A stretch of DNA of 64,000 nt from Heligmosomoides polygyrus polygyrus (lineage: Eukaryota > Nematoda > Chromadorea > Rhabditida > Heligmosomidae), in contig OX377204.1 of NCBI GenBank assembly GCA_947396885.1, positions 96,544,728-96,608,727 of the forward strand, in the 5' to 3' direction. A program made the translations under genes and the position numbers. Below the pieces are notes generated by a model. It made no database searches. It worked only from the letters and a program-made list of their open reading frames with translations, and was not told the origin of the DNA. Shown piece by piece: positions 11,001 through 20,293 of this stretch. Position 1 is the stretch's first letter. Each line of letters opens with the position of its first letter.

Positions 11001-12090
11001 AAAACAACACAAAAAAAGCAAATCTAAATGGCACAGAAGCATATCTCACAACAAAGGCATACAAAATCTACCTGAATATTCACAACACTCTTCTTTGCTT
11101 CGGCAACGAATTCGTCTTGGTAAAATGAAAACTCGCGCTTGAGCACCACTATGGCGTCACGCAGATGGCGAAGCTCAGGGGTGTATTCATCCCTGAAGTG
11201 ATCTACAATTTAATTCAGAGAAACTTAATTGAGTAGACGGAAAGTTGTGCAAAAACTCACCCAAACTTTCTTATAACAGAATTCATGAGGGCGACAATGT
11301 TGTAGAGACGCTTATTCTCCTCTTGTACTCGACACAACTCATTAGATTGGCGCTGAATGAGCTGCTGGCTGATCATTAGACGACGGGCCACGTGGGCCGG
11401 CAGAGTCGACGGCGATTCCGTCGTAAAGGAGAAACTGGAAAATACTAATCTTCATAGTAATTAGAGCTTACTTTAAGCATCACCTCACTGTTCAGTGAAA
11501 GAAGGAAAGGCGTATAAAAGCCTGTAAACCTCACCCTACGGAGCTCTCGGCCTGAGTATTCACAAGTTGATCGATGAGAGTGGAGAAGACATGCGCTGGA
11601 CACATCGTCTGTGTGCTGCATTCGCTGGAGCTTGGGACCATGGAGCCATTAGCTATTGAGGCCTTCTGAATCTGAAACATTTGGCGGACAATCTACGTAA
11701 AAAGGAGATTTTTAAGCAGTTCTTACCATCTCGGTCACCTTTTGTTGTTGTTGTTGGGGATCGAGAACAGGCTCATAAACGTATCCCTTAGGAAGCTTCT
11801 TTGCCGGTGGCGCTGAATTAGCCTAAAGGAGGCACATAGAATCGCGACAAGTGACTTGTAGAAAGAAATGAGAAACAAACCTTCTCCACTTCTACAGGTT
11901 TCTTGGGCAGACGCTTGGGGGTCACACGTGATTTCGCCTCCTTCGGGGTTTTACTGATAGGCGTTTTTTCAGGTTTCTTCTTTTCTAACGATGCTGACGT
12001 CTGATTTTTCTTCTCCGCTGACAACGGAGTCTGAAGGAAACCGATCAAAGCTGGACCTTTCGGAGAACACACAGTGGATTTCGAAGACAT
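5014..12090 (-). CDS. Coiled-coil protein gene, 12 exons (3' end open)
   Basis: Exons on the minus strand: 12090-11881, 11822-11727, 11692-11535, 11434-11261, 11192-11072, 8220-8158, 6269-6205, 6062-5974, 5915-5800, 5756-5606, 5536-5465 and 5106-5014. All splice phases agree and give 469 codons without a stop. A probable trans-splice acceptor (TTTCTAACTTTAG) lies 7 nt before the ATG. Residues 1-80 are rich in Lys/Pro/Ser, Gln-5 is at 93-97, heptad-like charged helices run about 170-440 (e.g. [28 protein letters not shown]), a CAHC motif is at 331-334, and residues 440-469 are Ser/Pro rich. I do not recognise the family; a structural or scaffold coiled-coil role is inference. Introns 5 and 6 hold SINE, Penelope-like and fold-back insertions. 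The last exon ends in phase 1, so a further exon must exist downstream or be missing. The exon junctions are manual calls. Confidence 0.75.
6490..6650. repeat. Dispersed repeat shared with 40085-40220
   Basis: Contains GTTCTACC plus a poly-C run, CAAATGTCTGCGTCTC and CTCGAGCAAGCCCAGGGGG. The reverse complement of the same series recurs at 40085-40220. It lies in an intron of the coiled-coil gene. Confidence 0.6.
6700..7445. repeat. Tandem and inverted tRNA-like units
   Basis: Two minus-strand tRNA-like units (about 6716-6792 and 6997-7078, spaced about 285 bp) are followed by a partial plus-strand unit near 7130 and a full one at about 7356-7431. All share GCGCCGG...CTGGCGC ends, B-box-like GGTTCGAGTCC or decayed versions, and linkers with ATATCAGCGGCCGGCTCATC. 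They are related to the 2370-4498 composite but have a longer variable region. This is an inverted array of a tRNA-linker repeat inside an intron, not functional tRNA genes. Confidence 0.6.
8440..8795 (-). repeat. Degenerate tRNA-derived SINE (family with GCGCAGTCGGAGGAGGCG head)
   Basis: Shares with the copies at 17050 and 61910 the segments CAATATCCCGTAGAAGCAGA, TTGCATAG, GAAATCCGAACCAGAAACC and ATGTACGCGACAGCCAG in minus orientation. The tRNA-like head is at the high-coordinate end, and additional sequence of about 60 bp splits the middle. It is intronic to the coiled-coil gene. Confidence 0.55.
9436..9690 (-). pseudogene. Penelope-like element endonuclease remnant
   Basis: Minus-strand translation gives [20 protein letters not shown], then [16 protein letters not shown] and [10 protein letters not shown]. 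This matches in order the C-terminal half of the GIY-YIG domain in the better copy at 14309-14710 (GETSRALHVRAKEHMEGKQ ... EDFEVKSEI ... PEAFWIQA). The N-terminal GIY-YIG motif and the Cys motif are lost. It is a decayed 3' end of a Penelope-like retroelement in an intron of the coiled-coil gene. Confidence 0.6.
9932..10421. mobile_element. Poly-G-ended TIR element F1 with 8-bp duplication
   Basis: Starts GGATCTATTCTAGTCCGGGG and ends in the complement CCCCGGACTAGGATAGATCC. Exact 8-bp direct repeats GTGGCTCA lie at 9924-9931 and 10422-10429. The inner part has CACATAACTAAAA near the left end and TTTTTAGTTATGTG near the right end, i.e. longer inverted repeats. No coding capacity. Eight-bp duplications are typical of hAT and some other DNA transposons; the superfamily is not proven. 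Confidence 0.75.
10096..10222. repeat. Two-copy tandem repeat of about 65 bp
   Basis: Two near-identical units contain TGCGCCCTCCCCACCATG / TGTGCCCTCCTCACCATG and TATAACATGTCAGGCGGCGG / TATAACATGTCAGCCGGCGG. The same core recurs once at 27349-27374 in the related F2 element. Confidence 0.6.
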
Positions 12091-12317
12091 GAATCAACTA
12101 AAGTTAGAAAATTTTCTTGAATAGAACAGACATTTGTGCAATTAACCACAAAGTATTTATTTTTTCAAAAGCAGACGATATCTTGCTTGAAATATACTGC
12201 TTTTTCAGTGAGTGAAATATTATGTTGTAACGAATTAAACGGCACTGGCTCGAGCCATTTTTTGGCGCGTCTTTACGCGTTTGATCAAGAACAAACCGTA
12301 ACATGTGGAAGTAACGT

Positions 12318-12353
12318 GTGGAGTTTGCGCTTCATTTAGAAGCGCAAACTTTG
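12318..12353. repeat. Short perfect hairpin
   Basis: GTTTGCGCTTC - ATTTA - GAAGCGCAAAC, an 11-bp stem with a 5-nt loop, about 70 bp before the mariner start codon. It may lie in the transposon's 5' untranslated region. Confidence 0.6.
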
Positions 12354-12423
12354 CTCTACCGGTGGGTACCAAATTTTCTATGTAAAAATGGGAAAACTTT
12401 AGAGTTTTATTGACTTTTTTGCA

Positions 12424-13446
12424 GATGGACAAAAGTGTAATCCGAGGCGTTTACTTGTATGAATTCAAGCTGGGCACTACAGCTAAGGAGGCGGGCGAGA
12501 AGATCAACGCCGCATTCGGTCAAGGATGTTCCACAATTCGGACGGCGTATCGTTGGTATCAGAAGTTCCGGAATGGAGATGAGAGCTTGGAAGAACATGA
12601 AGGTCGTGGGAGGCATAGTGATGTTGATGAGGACAAGCTGAGAGATGTGGTAGAGGAGGATCCACACAAAGGTACCAGGGAGATAGCGAAGGTTCTTGGC
12701 GTCAGTCGCAACACAGCTGCCGGCATCTGAAGGAAACTGGAAAGACCAAAAAGCTGGAAAGATGGGTGCCCCACGAGCTGTCTGAGGAGCAAAGAAACCA
12801 ACGATATGAGATCTCGTCCGCACTGCTTCTACGGAACGAAACGGACCCATTCCTTGATCGCATCGTAACCTGTGACGAGGAATGGATAACGTACGACAAC
12901 AGGCGACGATCGGCACAGTGGGTGGACAGCGATGAGAGCCCCAAGGTTTTAGCGAAGCCGGAATTGCACCAAAAGAAAGTAGTGGTGACAGTATGGTGGT
13001 GTTCGCTGGGAATTATTCACCACAGCTTCCTCCCTCCCGGTGAATCCATCACGGCAGAGAAGTACTGCATTGAAATTGAAGAAATGATGAAAAAGTTGAA
13101 GGATATCCGGCCGGCCTTGGTAAACCGAAGGCGAGTTCTCCTTCTGCACGACAATGCTCGCCCCCATGTAGCACGAATGACGTTGCAGAAATTGGATGAG
13201 CTGAGCATTGAAACTCTACCACATCCTCCGTTTTCTCCCGACCTCTCCCCAACAGACTACCATTTCCTCAAGCATCTTGGCGACTTCTTGGTAGGGAAAA
13301 TATTCAAATACCAACAGGATGCCGAAAGTGCCTTCGAAGATTTCGTCAATTCCAGAACTTCTGATTTTTATGCTACTGGGATAAAAAAGCTTGTGTCACG
13401 TTGGCAAAGATGTGTAGAATCAGAAGGTTTTTATTTCGATCAATAA
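12424..13446 (+). pseudogene. Mariner transposase, Hsmar1/bandit-like, one frameshift
   Basis: The N-terminal part (12424-12729) reads MDKSVIRGVYLYEFKLGTTA with the HTH segment. A one-base shift near 12720-12730 moves to the frame continuing RHLKETGKTKKLERWVPHEL, which runs to the stop at 13444-13446, about 340 residues in all. Catalytic motifs: TCDEEW, LLHDNARPHV and SPDLSPTDYH; the last two Asp are 34 residues apart (DD34D). By recall it is very similar in order and motifs to Hsmar1/SETMAR and the hookworm bandit element. Terminal repeats were not identified. It is inactive as read unless the shift is a sequencing error. Confidence 0.85.
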
Positions 13447-13930
13447 ACTTGCCTACAAGCCGAGATATTACAGTACTCAAAAAGCCGACTTTTGCTGTAG
13501 ACTTTTGTGCAGAACTGTCAGAACTGATTTTGTATCACTTTTGACTCAATAAATGTTCTATATTTTATTTCGCCTGTTACAGGTCAAACAACAATTCGCC
13601 AACTTCGAAGGGGTGGAAGATGGGATTAGGTTAGCCTAAACAAAATCCTACATAGTTGAGTAGTTGCCATGTCCGACTTTCTATGAACCTCGGCATGATG
13701 TCGAATTCGTAGTACATCTTCCTTGAACTCTAGGCGAGGTTGCTAACAGCGTTTATTAGGCTTACGTTTCGACGAGATCGCCTTCTTCAGAGCCTGAAAG
13801 GAAACAAACCTAAATGTGACCACTCGACCAAGGGTCTCCTCAACCCTGCTGGATTTTGAGACCAATTATACGTACACAAGATGAGTAGGAGACAGCAATC
13901 GACCTCACCTAACCAAGGATCGCCAGGCGA

Positions 13931-14206
13931 TCAGGGTGGTAGGACTCGTGGCGGTACCAAAGGAGATCGTACCCTGACTAGCCGGAGGTATGGCCTGAGC
14001 TCCTGGGTTATATATAGGCACTCCCCCTTCCGGTTGATTTTTGGGTCAGTAGCCTGCATCCAAAATGCCTCAGGGGCTTTCCGCGCCGACGTCTGGGGCT
14101 CACGCGCTAAAATTTCAAATTTGACCTCAAAGTCCTCTCCATGGTGGGCGTTGACCCTGTGGCCACCCAGTGCGGTGGAAACTCGCGACTTTTGCTTGCC
14201 CTCCAT
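13931..14206 (-). pseudogene. PLE endonuclease C-terminal part (inverted copy)
   Basis: Reads MEGKQKSRVSTALGGHRVNA, then EDFEVKFEILAREPQTSARK and PEAFWMQATDPKINRK. It is about 90% identical by eye to residues 52-129 of the plus-strand copy at 14309-14710. It begins within the region after the conserved Arg...His motif and lacks the GIY-YIG core. Confidence 0.75.
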
Positions 14207-14308
14207 GTGTTCTTGGGCGCCTACATGGAGTGGGCGAGAGGTTTCACCGTTAGATGAGTTGGTAATTCTTACGGAATTAGTCTGAAATGCCGGCTAGTAA
14301 GAAACCGC

Positions 14309-14710
14309 ATGTACGGCCGCCTTTGCGTTACCCCTAACTGTGTGGTCTGTCCGGCTGGCAAAGAGGGAGATTGCGCCGTTTCTGAGACAGTCTACAGGAT
14401 CACCTGCCACAGCTGTGGTGAAAAGTATATCGGTGAAACCTCTCGTGCACTCCATGTACGCGCTAAAGAACACATGGAGGGCAAGCAAAAGTCGCGAGTT
14501 TCCACCGCACTGGGTGGCTACAGGGTCAACGCCCACCATGGAGAGGACTTTGAGGTCAAATCTGAAATTTTAGTGCGTGAGCCCCAGACGTCGGCGGGGA
14601 AAGTACCTGAGGCATTTTGGATACAGGCTACTGACCCAAAAATCAACCGGAAGGAGGAGTGCCTATATATAACCCGGGAGCTCAGGCCGTACCTCCGGCT
14701 AGCATTCTAG
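14309..14710 (+). pseudogene. Penelope-like GIY-YIG endonuclease domain
   Basis: 133 residues. The Cys motif CVVCPAG ... CAVSE ... YRITCHSC precedes EKYIGETSRALHVRAKEHME, which holds the Y-I-G-E core, the catalytic-type Arg and the downstream R/H residues of the GIY-YIG fold. PEAFWIQATDPKINRKEECL follows, typical of the PLE endonuclease end. In Penelope-like retroelements this domain follows the reverse transcriptase; here the RT is absent. The start codon is only the first ATG in an open frame that is cut at its 5' side. The endonuclease family call is strong; activity is unlikely. Confidence 0.8.
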
Positions 14711-15090
14711 TTAGGGTACGGTCTTCGTTGGTACCCTCACGAGCACTACTGCCCTGATCGCCTGGCGATCCTTGGTTAGGTGAGGTCGATTGCTGTCTCC
14801 TGCTCATCCTTGTGTACGTCTAATTGGTCTCAAAATCCAGTAGGGTTGAGGAGACCCTTGGTCGAGTGTTCACACTTAGGTTTATTTCCTTTCAGGCTCT
14901 GAAGAAGGCGATCTCGCCGAATCTTAAGCCTAATAAACGCTGTCACCAACCTCGCCTATAGTTCAAGGAAGATCTACTACGAAAATCCTACATCGATTTG
15001 GGATGACAGTGACAGTCAGCGTCGTCTCCGACTGCGCTGTCACTCGCTTCAAATTATCTCTGTAACAACCGAACTTAACTCCATCTTTAC

Positions 15091-15575
15091 CTTTACTTTT
15101 GCCACGATTGCGGTGCTCTTCCGAATCGTCTGCCTTGCTCTTCTGCCGCTTCTGTGCGGAGTTTTCTCAACAGGCTCCTCCTTTGAAGGTGGCTCTGAAG
15201 CAATGGAACATCACGTCAAGGAGAACCACACCTGACAATAAATTCCACAAACCATCCTCGGCTTTCGTGTCTTCAGCTGCTGTCGGCTCAATGTTTTCGG
15301 CAACGGGAGGAGAATGCGCTAAATCGAAGCAATGAAGGGTGGCACACAATCATGGAGTGGACCGTTAACAAACCGGAATTAGAATCATCGTCTTCGTCTT
15401 CAACTGCTGGGACCTCTGGTCGCTGCTCTTGCTCGTTTTTGCCCTGCTCCACCATATCAGCATCTGGAGTACAAACGCGAATTTCTTGACCAAATTGTGG
15501 ACATACGTTAGTCGAAAGAGTAGAACATAGAACTGGGTCTGCACACAGGGAAACCAGCACGAGACAACGGCGCAT
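15091..15575 (-). CDS. Acidic/basic low-complexity protein, first three exons
   Basis: Minus-strand exons 15575-15374, 15318-15253 and 15194-15091 join in phase 1, 1, 0. The translation starts MRRCLVLVSLCADPVLC, becomes acidic (EQEQRPEVPAVEDEDDDSNS), then AHSPPVAENIEPTAAEDTKA, then basic (EKTPHRSGRRARQTIRKSTA). The two donors G|gtttgt and the TTTAG/TTCAG acceptors are good. The first 16 residues could be a signal peptide, or an acceptor inside exon 1 (CCCTGTGTGCAG) could mark a later start. After residue 124 the model leaves through a GTAAAG donor and I find no next exon. Function unknown. Confidence 0.5.
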
Positions 15576-15770
15576 AAAATGAGGTCAACTGGAATCTGGC
15601 TGCAAAAAGCGAGCCCACTTTACATCTCCGAACCAGATTTTGTTAGCAACAAAGAGTCTCAACCACGCTAAAAGGCTAGTCTTCAAATGAAACTGTCTTT
15701 ATAATCGTTGTGGTGCTTTTGCTTGTTGCCAAATCCAAGATGGTAATTCCGCCCTTATACAACCCTACAA

Positions 15771-15909
15771 GGGTCAGATTCATCAACCGCTTACCTCGCT
15801 CTAGCGGTGAAAAAATATCGCCAAACCTGATGCTGATGAATGTCATATCAGGGGGTGTGGCGGTATTTTCACCGTTAAAAGGCGGTAAGTGGTTGATGAA
15901 TCTGGCCCT
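15771..15909. mobile_element. GATTCATCAAC MITE Q1
   Basis: Starts GGGTCAGATTCATCAACCGC and ends in the complement GGTTGATGAATCTGGCCC. Inner inverted repeats CTCTAGCGGTGAAAA and TTTTCACCG are close to those of the copies at 32537 and 44002. Confidence 0.8.
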
Positions 15910-16097
15910 GGGGGTTGTTTGCTATAACGCTCGCCACATAGAGCAGCGTTCGCTGTCCGAAGGTCGAAAATGTTCACTATCTTATCTTATCAGTCGCCCT
16001 CTGCAGGCGGTTGGCGGCACAGTCATTAGCAACTAAGACATCTGGCAAGTGGTTGGACATATGCAAACTTGACAACAGGCACTATGCAGTTTCCATC

Positions 16098-16330
16098 TCA
16101 CGGTTTGGGACAACCTTCGAGACCTTTTACTAACAATCGTACTGCTACATTTTTAAACTCATTTTCGACAGAACGAATAACTTCAATGGATTTTTTTATG
16201 CACTGTGCACACATAATTCCACCAAAGTTGGATCTATAGCCTCCTGACCAGCAACGATAAATAGACTTCGGTCCTTCTTGTGAATGTCGACAGCAACAGC
16301 ATGAAGAAGAGGGAATGCACAAGCTAATCA
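16098..16330 (-). CDS. Possible Cys-rich terminal exon (uncertain)
   Basis: Open minus-strand frame reading IYRCWSGGYRSNFGGIMCAQ, then CIKKSIEVIRSVENEFKNVA and a stop after GLEGCPKP. Composition looks protein-like with a C-x(11)-C-x2-C spacing. The frame's upstream half overlaps a dispersed repeat, and I could not join it by phase to the gene starting at 15575. It could instead belong to a transposon. Confidence 0.25.
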
Positions 16331-16379
16331 GGGCGCAACGAATTCGCGTGCCAGTCATGAAAAGCGTGTACGGTCGGTG

Positions 16380-16550
16380 GGTTGATTGGCCAACACGTAT
16401 TCGGTCAGAGTTCTGATTGGCTATGCTTAGCTGCCGCGCTCCGACCTCCCAATGCTGCCCACATTCGCGACATGGACCCTTCTGACACTTGTCGTGCATG
16501 TGGGCAGCATGAGGAAGAGGGAACGCGCCAGCTAATCAGAAGGCACCGAA
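16380..16550. repeat. Dispersed repeat with CCCACATTCGCGACATG
   Basis: Contains TTGATTGGCCAACACG, TTCTGATTGGCTATGCTTAG and TGCTGCCCACATTCGCGACATG. Similar blocks occur at 17755-17860, and the last motif recurs near 37437, 37607 and 38216. Confidence 0.6.
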
Positions 16551-17047
16551 CAATTGTCTCCTTTCTTTTACATGGTGTTGTTCTGTACATTTGCGTCCTT
16601 TATATCAATTTTTGAACAAAAGTTCCAGTTCCAAACTTCAACAAATTCATTGCGTTCTATTTTTTTTTTGTGATACGCAGCGCAGTCGTAAGAGGCGTAA
16701 AACAAGCTTTAAACCATCTTTTTTCTCAGAAAATAAAAATCTCATGAAATTTCAAAAAAGTTCACATATTGGGAAGTGAAATGAAACATCAAGAAAAGTT
16801 ATACTTCAATTTTCTTTAAACAAAAAATTATTCTAACCTTTTTGGACCTCTACCTCTAGTTTAATCTAGAAAAAGCTTATTTCGATTTGGAGGCGTTCGC
16901 TTGGATTTCAAACGTCTTAGAATACTTCACATGAGTATTCAACTTGGTTTGAAAACTGCCCAATTTCATTTGAAAACTGTCCAGTTCAACTTTAGACTGT
17001 TATATTTGCTTTTATAGTCCTCAGTATTTGCCTCCAGTAAATTGTTT

Positions 17048-17340
17048 GATAGACGCGTGTAGCGCAGTCGGAGGAGGCGCCGCCTGTAGATGCACCTGAA
17101 ACCAGGTTCCTGGTTCGGATCTCCCGCCCAGGCCAACCAAACCTTTCATTCCTCCGCGGTCGGTGAATTAGTACCGAACTTGTCTGGGAAGGATAAAGCG
17201 CTGGCTTGTTCATAGGCTGGCCACCGCAGCTCGCTGTATGGCCAAATACGCATTCAAATCACCTCCACTCTATCCCGTTGATGTAGAATGCGTGGCGCAT
17301 CCCAAAAAAGATTGAGCAACCTTCCTTTACCCTCATTTAT
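17048..17340 (+). repeat. tRNA-derived SINE, plus copy
   Basis: Head TGTAGCGCAGTCGGAGGAGG (A-box like), then CCTGGTTCGGATCTCCC (B-box like), about 290 bp in total. It ends with GATGTAGAATGCGTGGCGC and GATTGAGCAACCTTCC. The reverse-complement copy follows at 17395-17690, making an inverted pair. Confidence 0.65.
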
Positions 17341-17394
17341 CTCAATTGCTTCATTAGCCTTTATACGCATAGAGTGAAAGGATAAAAGGATGGA

Positions 17395-17690
17395 GGACGG
17401 CATCATTCAATCCCTTTTGGGACGCGCCACGCATTCTACTCCTACGGGATGTCGTGGAGGCGATTTGAATGCGTATTTGGCCACGCAATGACTTGCGGGT
17501 GGGGAGCCGATGGATAATCAGTGTTTTATCATTCACAGACAAGTCTGGTATCATCCCACTGATTCCGGAGGAATGGAAGGCCTGGTTGGCCTGGCCGGAA
17601 AATCCGAACCAGTAACCTGGTCTCGGGTGCACGCGACAGCCGGCATCTCATCCGACTGCGCTCTACGCGCCCATCACATCGATTACATTT
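17395..17690 (-). repeat. tRNA-derived SINE, minus copy
   Basis: Carries CATTCAATCCCTTTTGGGAC and CACGCATTCTACTCCTACGG at the tail end, and AAATCCGAACCAGTAACC plus CCGACTGCGCTCTACGCG at the head end. It is the complement of the 17048-17340 copy. Together they form an inverted repeat of about 640 bp. Confidence 0.65.
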
Positions 17691-17749
17691 ACACACCACG
17701 CAAAAAAAATGATGGTAATGAACGGCGTGCCAGTCCAAGAGGAGCTTGT

Positions 17750-17870
17750 ACCGTCGGTATCCTGATTAGTCAGCACGTGTTCGGTCAGCGCTCTGATTGG
17801 TTGTGATTAGCTGGCCAGCTAACACCTACCAGTGCTGCCCACATTCGCGACATGGACCTAGCCTTCTAAT
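17750..17870. repeat. Second block of the CCCACATTCGCGACATG repeat
   Basis: GTACCGTCGGTATCCTGATT, CAGCACGTGTTCGGTCAG and TGCTGCCCACATTCGCGACATG follow the same order as at 16370-16470. Confidence 0.55.
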
Positions 17871-18580
17871 ACCCACATCTCAGAGTACCTTTAGAAGAAA
17901 TGAAGCACGATTCCAGGAGTGGGGGAGAGACAGAGTCCACTGCCTCTAATCCGTTACAGCCATGGGGTCTATATGTATCAGAAATCATCGGAGAGGCATA
18001 CCACAACAAGCCAGAAAGACAGAAATAAGCGACAAACACACAAATAACTGCAAGAACGAGAAATGTAAGAATCTATGCATCGGAAATTGGAGCTGAATGA
18101 CAGAAAGATGTTCACCCTCCCCAACGGCGTCTGTCACTCAGCTCAAATTTCGGAAGCACTGATGTGCATAGCCGTCTGGAAGTCTCACAACGACGAAAAA
18201 TACTATAGAAACCGTGCTTTCACACAATGAGAAAAAGAAGTGCCTTTCAACTCTTTAATTCAACTGAACTTGCACAGCATAACCTGTTCACGACAACGCG
18301 ATCCACGAATGAATCACCATGACGACAGCGAGACGTTCATGCTAAACCCCCGCGATCGAAAGCTATCTCTACGTCACTAATTGTTAGCACTTCGAGTCAA
18401 ACGTCATCGGGAAACGCCGTAGGATTAGGTGTGCGAGGGTCCATCCTAGTGGGGAGGAGGGAGGGGAAGAGTAGGCACTTCACTTTGGCTCATTGACAAC
18501 CGCGGCGAAATTGAAAGCAAGCGCAATCCTCTAGCTTATAGTGGTTGTTAGCGAGGTTACAAGCCTGCAAAAGGAAGCTT
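17871..18580. other. Intergenic stretch, nothing recognised
   Basis: No splice-consistent exon series or RNA gene seen. A CATCCTAGTGGGGAGG motif near 18443 resembles the poly-G element end, but no partner end was found nearby. Confidence 0.3.
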
Positions 18581-18594
18581 GGATGCGATGAAAC

Positions 18595-18680
18595 TCCAGC
18601 GCCTGGCGGGACTCGAACCAGCACACTTCGTTTGGTGGGACAGGATGCTGCGCCGATACACTACCAGCGATGTTTGATCG
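18595..18680 (-). repeat. tRNA-like unit (minus)
   Basis: GCGCCTGGCGGGACTCGAAC at the left and CTACCAGCGATGTTTGATCG at the right match, in minus orientation, the tRNA-like SINE heads at 2467 and 6716. It is decayed. Confidence 0.5.
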
Positions 18681-19125
18681 CGAACAAGCATCCCTGTGAA
18701 GGTAGCCTGACATTCCTATGGCAGCAAACCACTTTACAAAGACAAAAGCCTGAACCAACCACGAGAAGACGTTTCCCTGCAGGTTTTTAGCCGGGAGAAG
18801 CCACACAAGCTACTTTTGCCTGCTTTTCTAGCAGCCCCCACACCTACAGACTAGGACAGATCCCCCGCGCACGACACAAATAATCAGGAACTGTTCATCG
18901 ACCGCAATATCAGCTCGGCTCCAATCCCACGTTCGGCGCCAGCGTTTTTCGTCTTTACTTGCCTTAACAGCTCTCTCGTTGAAGGACAGCTGTACGCCAC
19001 GTCGCTGCCATTTCATCCAAAACATAGGAAGCCTCGGGTCTAGCACACACACTTTCCGACGTTTTGAGGTTCTGAACGCTCCCACTTTTCTATATCAATT
19101 TCTTTGCGATATACTCAGTAATGTG

Positions 19126-19335
19126 GGCACGTCGTGGCGCAGACGGAGGAGGCGCCGGTTGCTGCATAGACCACGATTCAAGGCTGTTCGTTGAGGTCCC
19201 ATGCAGGTCAACTAAGCCTTCCATCCCTTCGAGGTTGCTGAATTAGCGCAGTCTCCACAGTACTCCTCAAAAGTAAATGCATGGCGCATCCTACGAGGGA
19301 GTTGACTAACCTCTCATTCGCCCTGGATGATTTGA
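19126..19335 (+). repeat. tRNA-derived SINE, diverged copy
   Basis: Head CGTGGCGCAGACGGAGGAGG, then GTCAACTAAGCCTTCCATCC and tail ATGCATGGCGCATCCTACG with GTTGACTAACCTCTC, matching the order of the 17048 copy. The B box is degenerate. Confidence 0.5.
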
Positions 19336-19576
19336 ACCATGCACAATACAATGAGTACACCATAAAAATGCAAAATACAGAATGTCTTTTAAATGTTTGT
19401 GTGCTCAACGCAAAAATGGTCGCAAAATCCCCACCACTGAGCCACAGTCAAGCCGTCCAGCTTCTTGTAATAGGGGCTAGATTGGGTTTTTCTGTCGGGA
19501 AGTGTATTTCATAAACTTTAAGTCTGGTTTTGTAGGGTATTGTTTTGGGTAACAATTCTGACTACCTAATTCCAAT

Positions 19577-19858
19577 ATGAAATTACGGAAACTAGTTTAT
19601 CCAGGTGAACCCAAAAATTGGAAATCTTTTCAATTGTGGAATAGGCTTCATTGCTCATACTGCCCAAAGTTTTTGTCACGTTTTTGGCGAGGCAATTGTA
19701 TATTATCGTTAGATCCCCTTATCAAACCTTTGGCATTAGGACGGCGAACGATGAAAGATATGCAATTGAATGACGGATTTTTCCGTTCAATTGATTTTTT
19801 TAACCAAATCGTAAATAGGATCGAGAAGCATTACATTGTGTTTCTGTTACTGGTATAG
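19577..19858 (+). CDS. Unassigned 93-codon open frame
   Basis: ATG frame reading MKLRKLVYPGEPKNWKSFQL and ending in a hydrophobic HYIVFLLLV. There are no supporting splice sites and no homology I recognise. AT-rich and possibly spurious. Confidence 0.15.
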   Translation: MKLRKLVYPGEPKNWKSFQLWNRLHCSYCPKFLSRFWRGNCILSLDPLIKPLALGRRTMKDMQLNDGFFRSIDFFNQIVNRIEKHYIVFLLLV

Positions 19859-20293
19859 GTTTTGTTTCTTCCGACTAGAGAGCACTTATGAGTGCAATAA
19901 GTAAACCGCGCCCGCCGCTTTTTTCAACGATTCATTGCGGATTTCGCCGGCGGCCTGTTGCATAGCGCTAAACAGCTTTCGAAAGAGAATGATTTGCTCT
20001 ATCAGAACATGTATTGCATTTCTTTTTCATTCTGAATTTTGTCAATTTTTTGGAAAAAGTGAAAAAGTGGTCATCTGCGCAGTCGCTCCTCTCGCTTAGG
20101 TTTGGAATTTTTTGCGCAGTTTTTCATAGCATTTGGAAGATAATGTTTTTTACTACAAGAATACGCGTTGGCGCTGTTTTCTCACTTGTCCTTTATTGAT
20201 TTTTAGGTCATCAAATTAGGACGTTCGACTTTTCCGTCCGAATTTTCACCGACAGTTCCTGCTCTGTGGTTGAAATTTTCTGCTTGTTACTAT

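Larger units (their letters stand above)
13642..14993. mobile_element. Penelope-like inverted dimer with 12-bp target duplication
   Basis: Exact direct repeats AAAATCCTACAT at 13642-13653 and 14982-14993 enclose 1,328 bp. Both ends carry the same terminal sequence in inverted orientation (GCCTTCTTCAGAGCCTGAAAGG near 13780; its complement near 14895 - given here as shared 20-mers), followed inward by inverted copies of CGACCTCACCTAACCAAGGA. Each half contains a GIY-YIG endonuclease 3' end: minus strand 14206-13931 and plus strand 14309-14710. There is no reverse transcriptase, so this is a truncated, head-to-head dimer. Confidence 0.8.

Noticed and set aside
13654..13800. Hammerhead ribozyme in the Penelope-like ends
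   Set aside because: PLE ends often carry one, but I could not find the conserved CTGATGA and GAAA core in correct order here or at 31850 and 62885.
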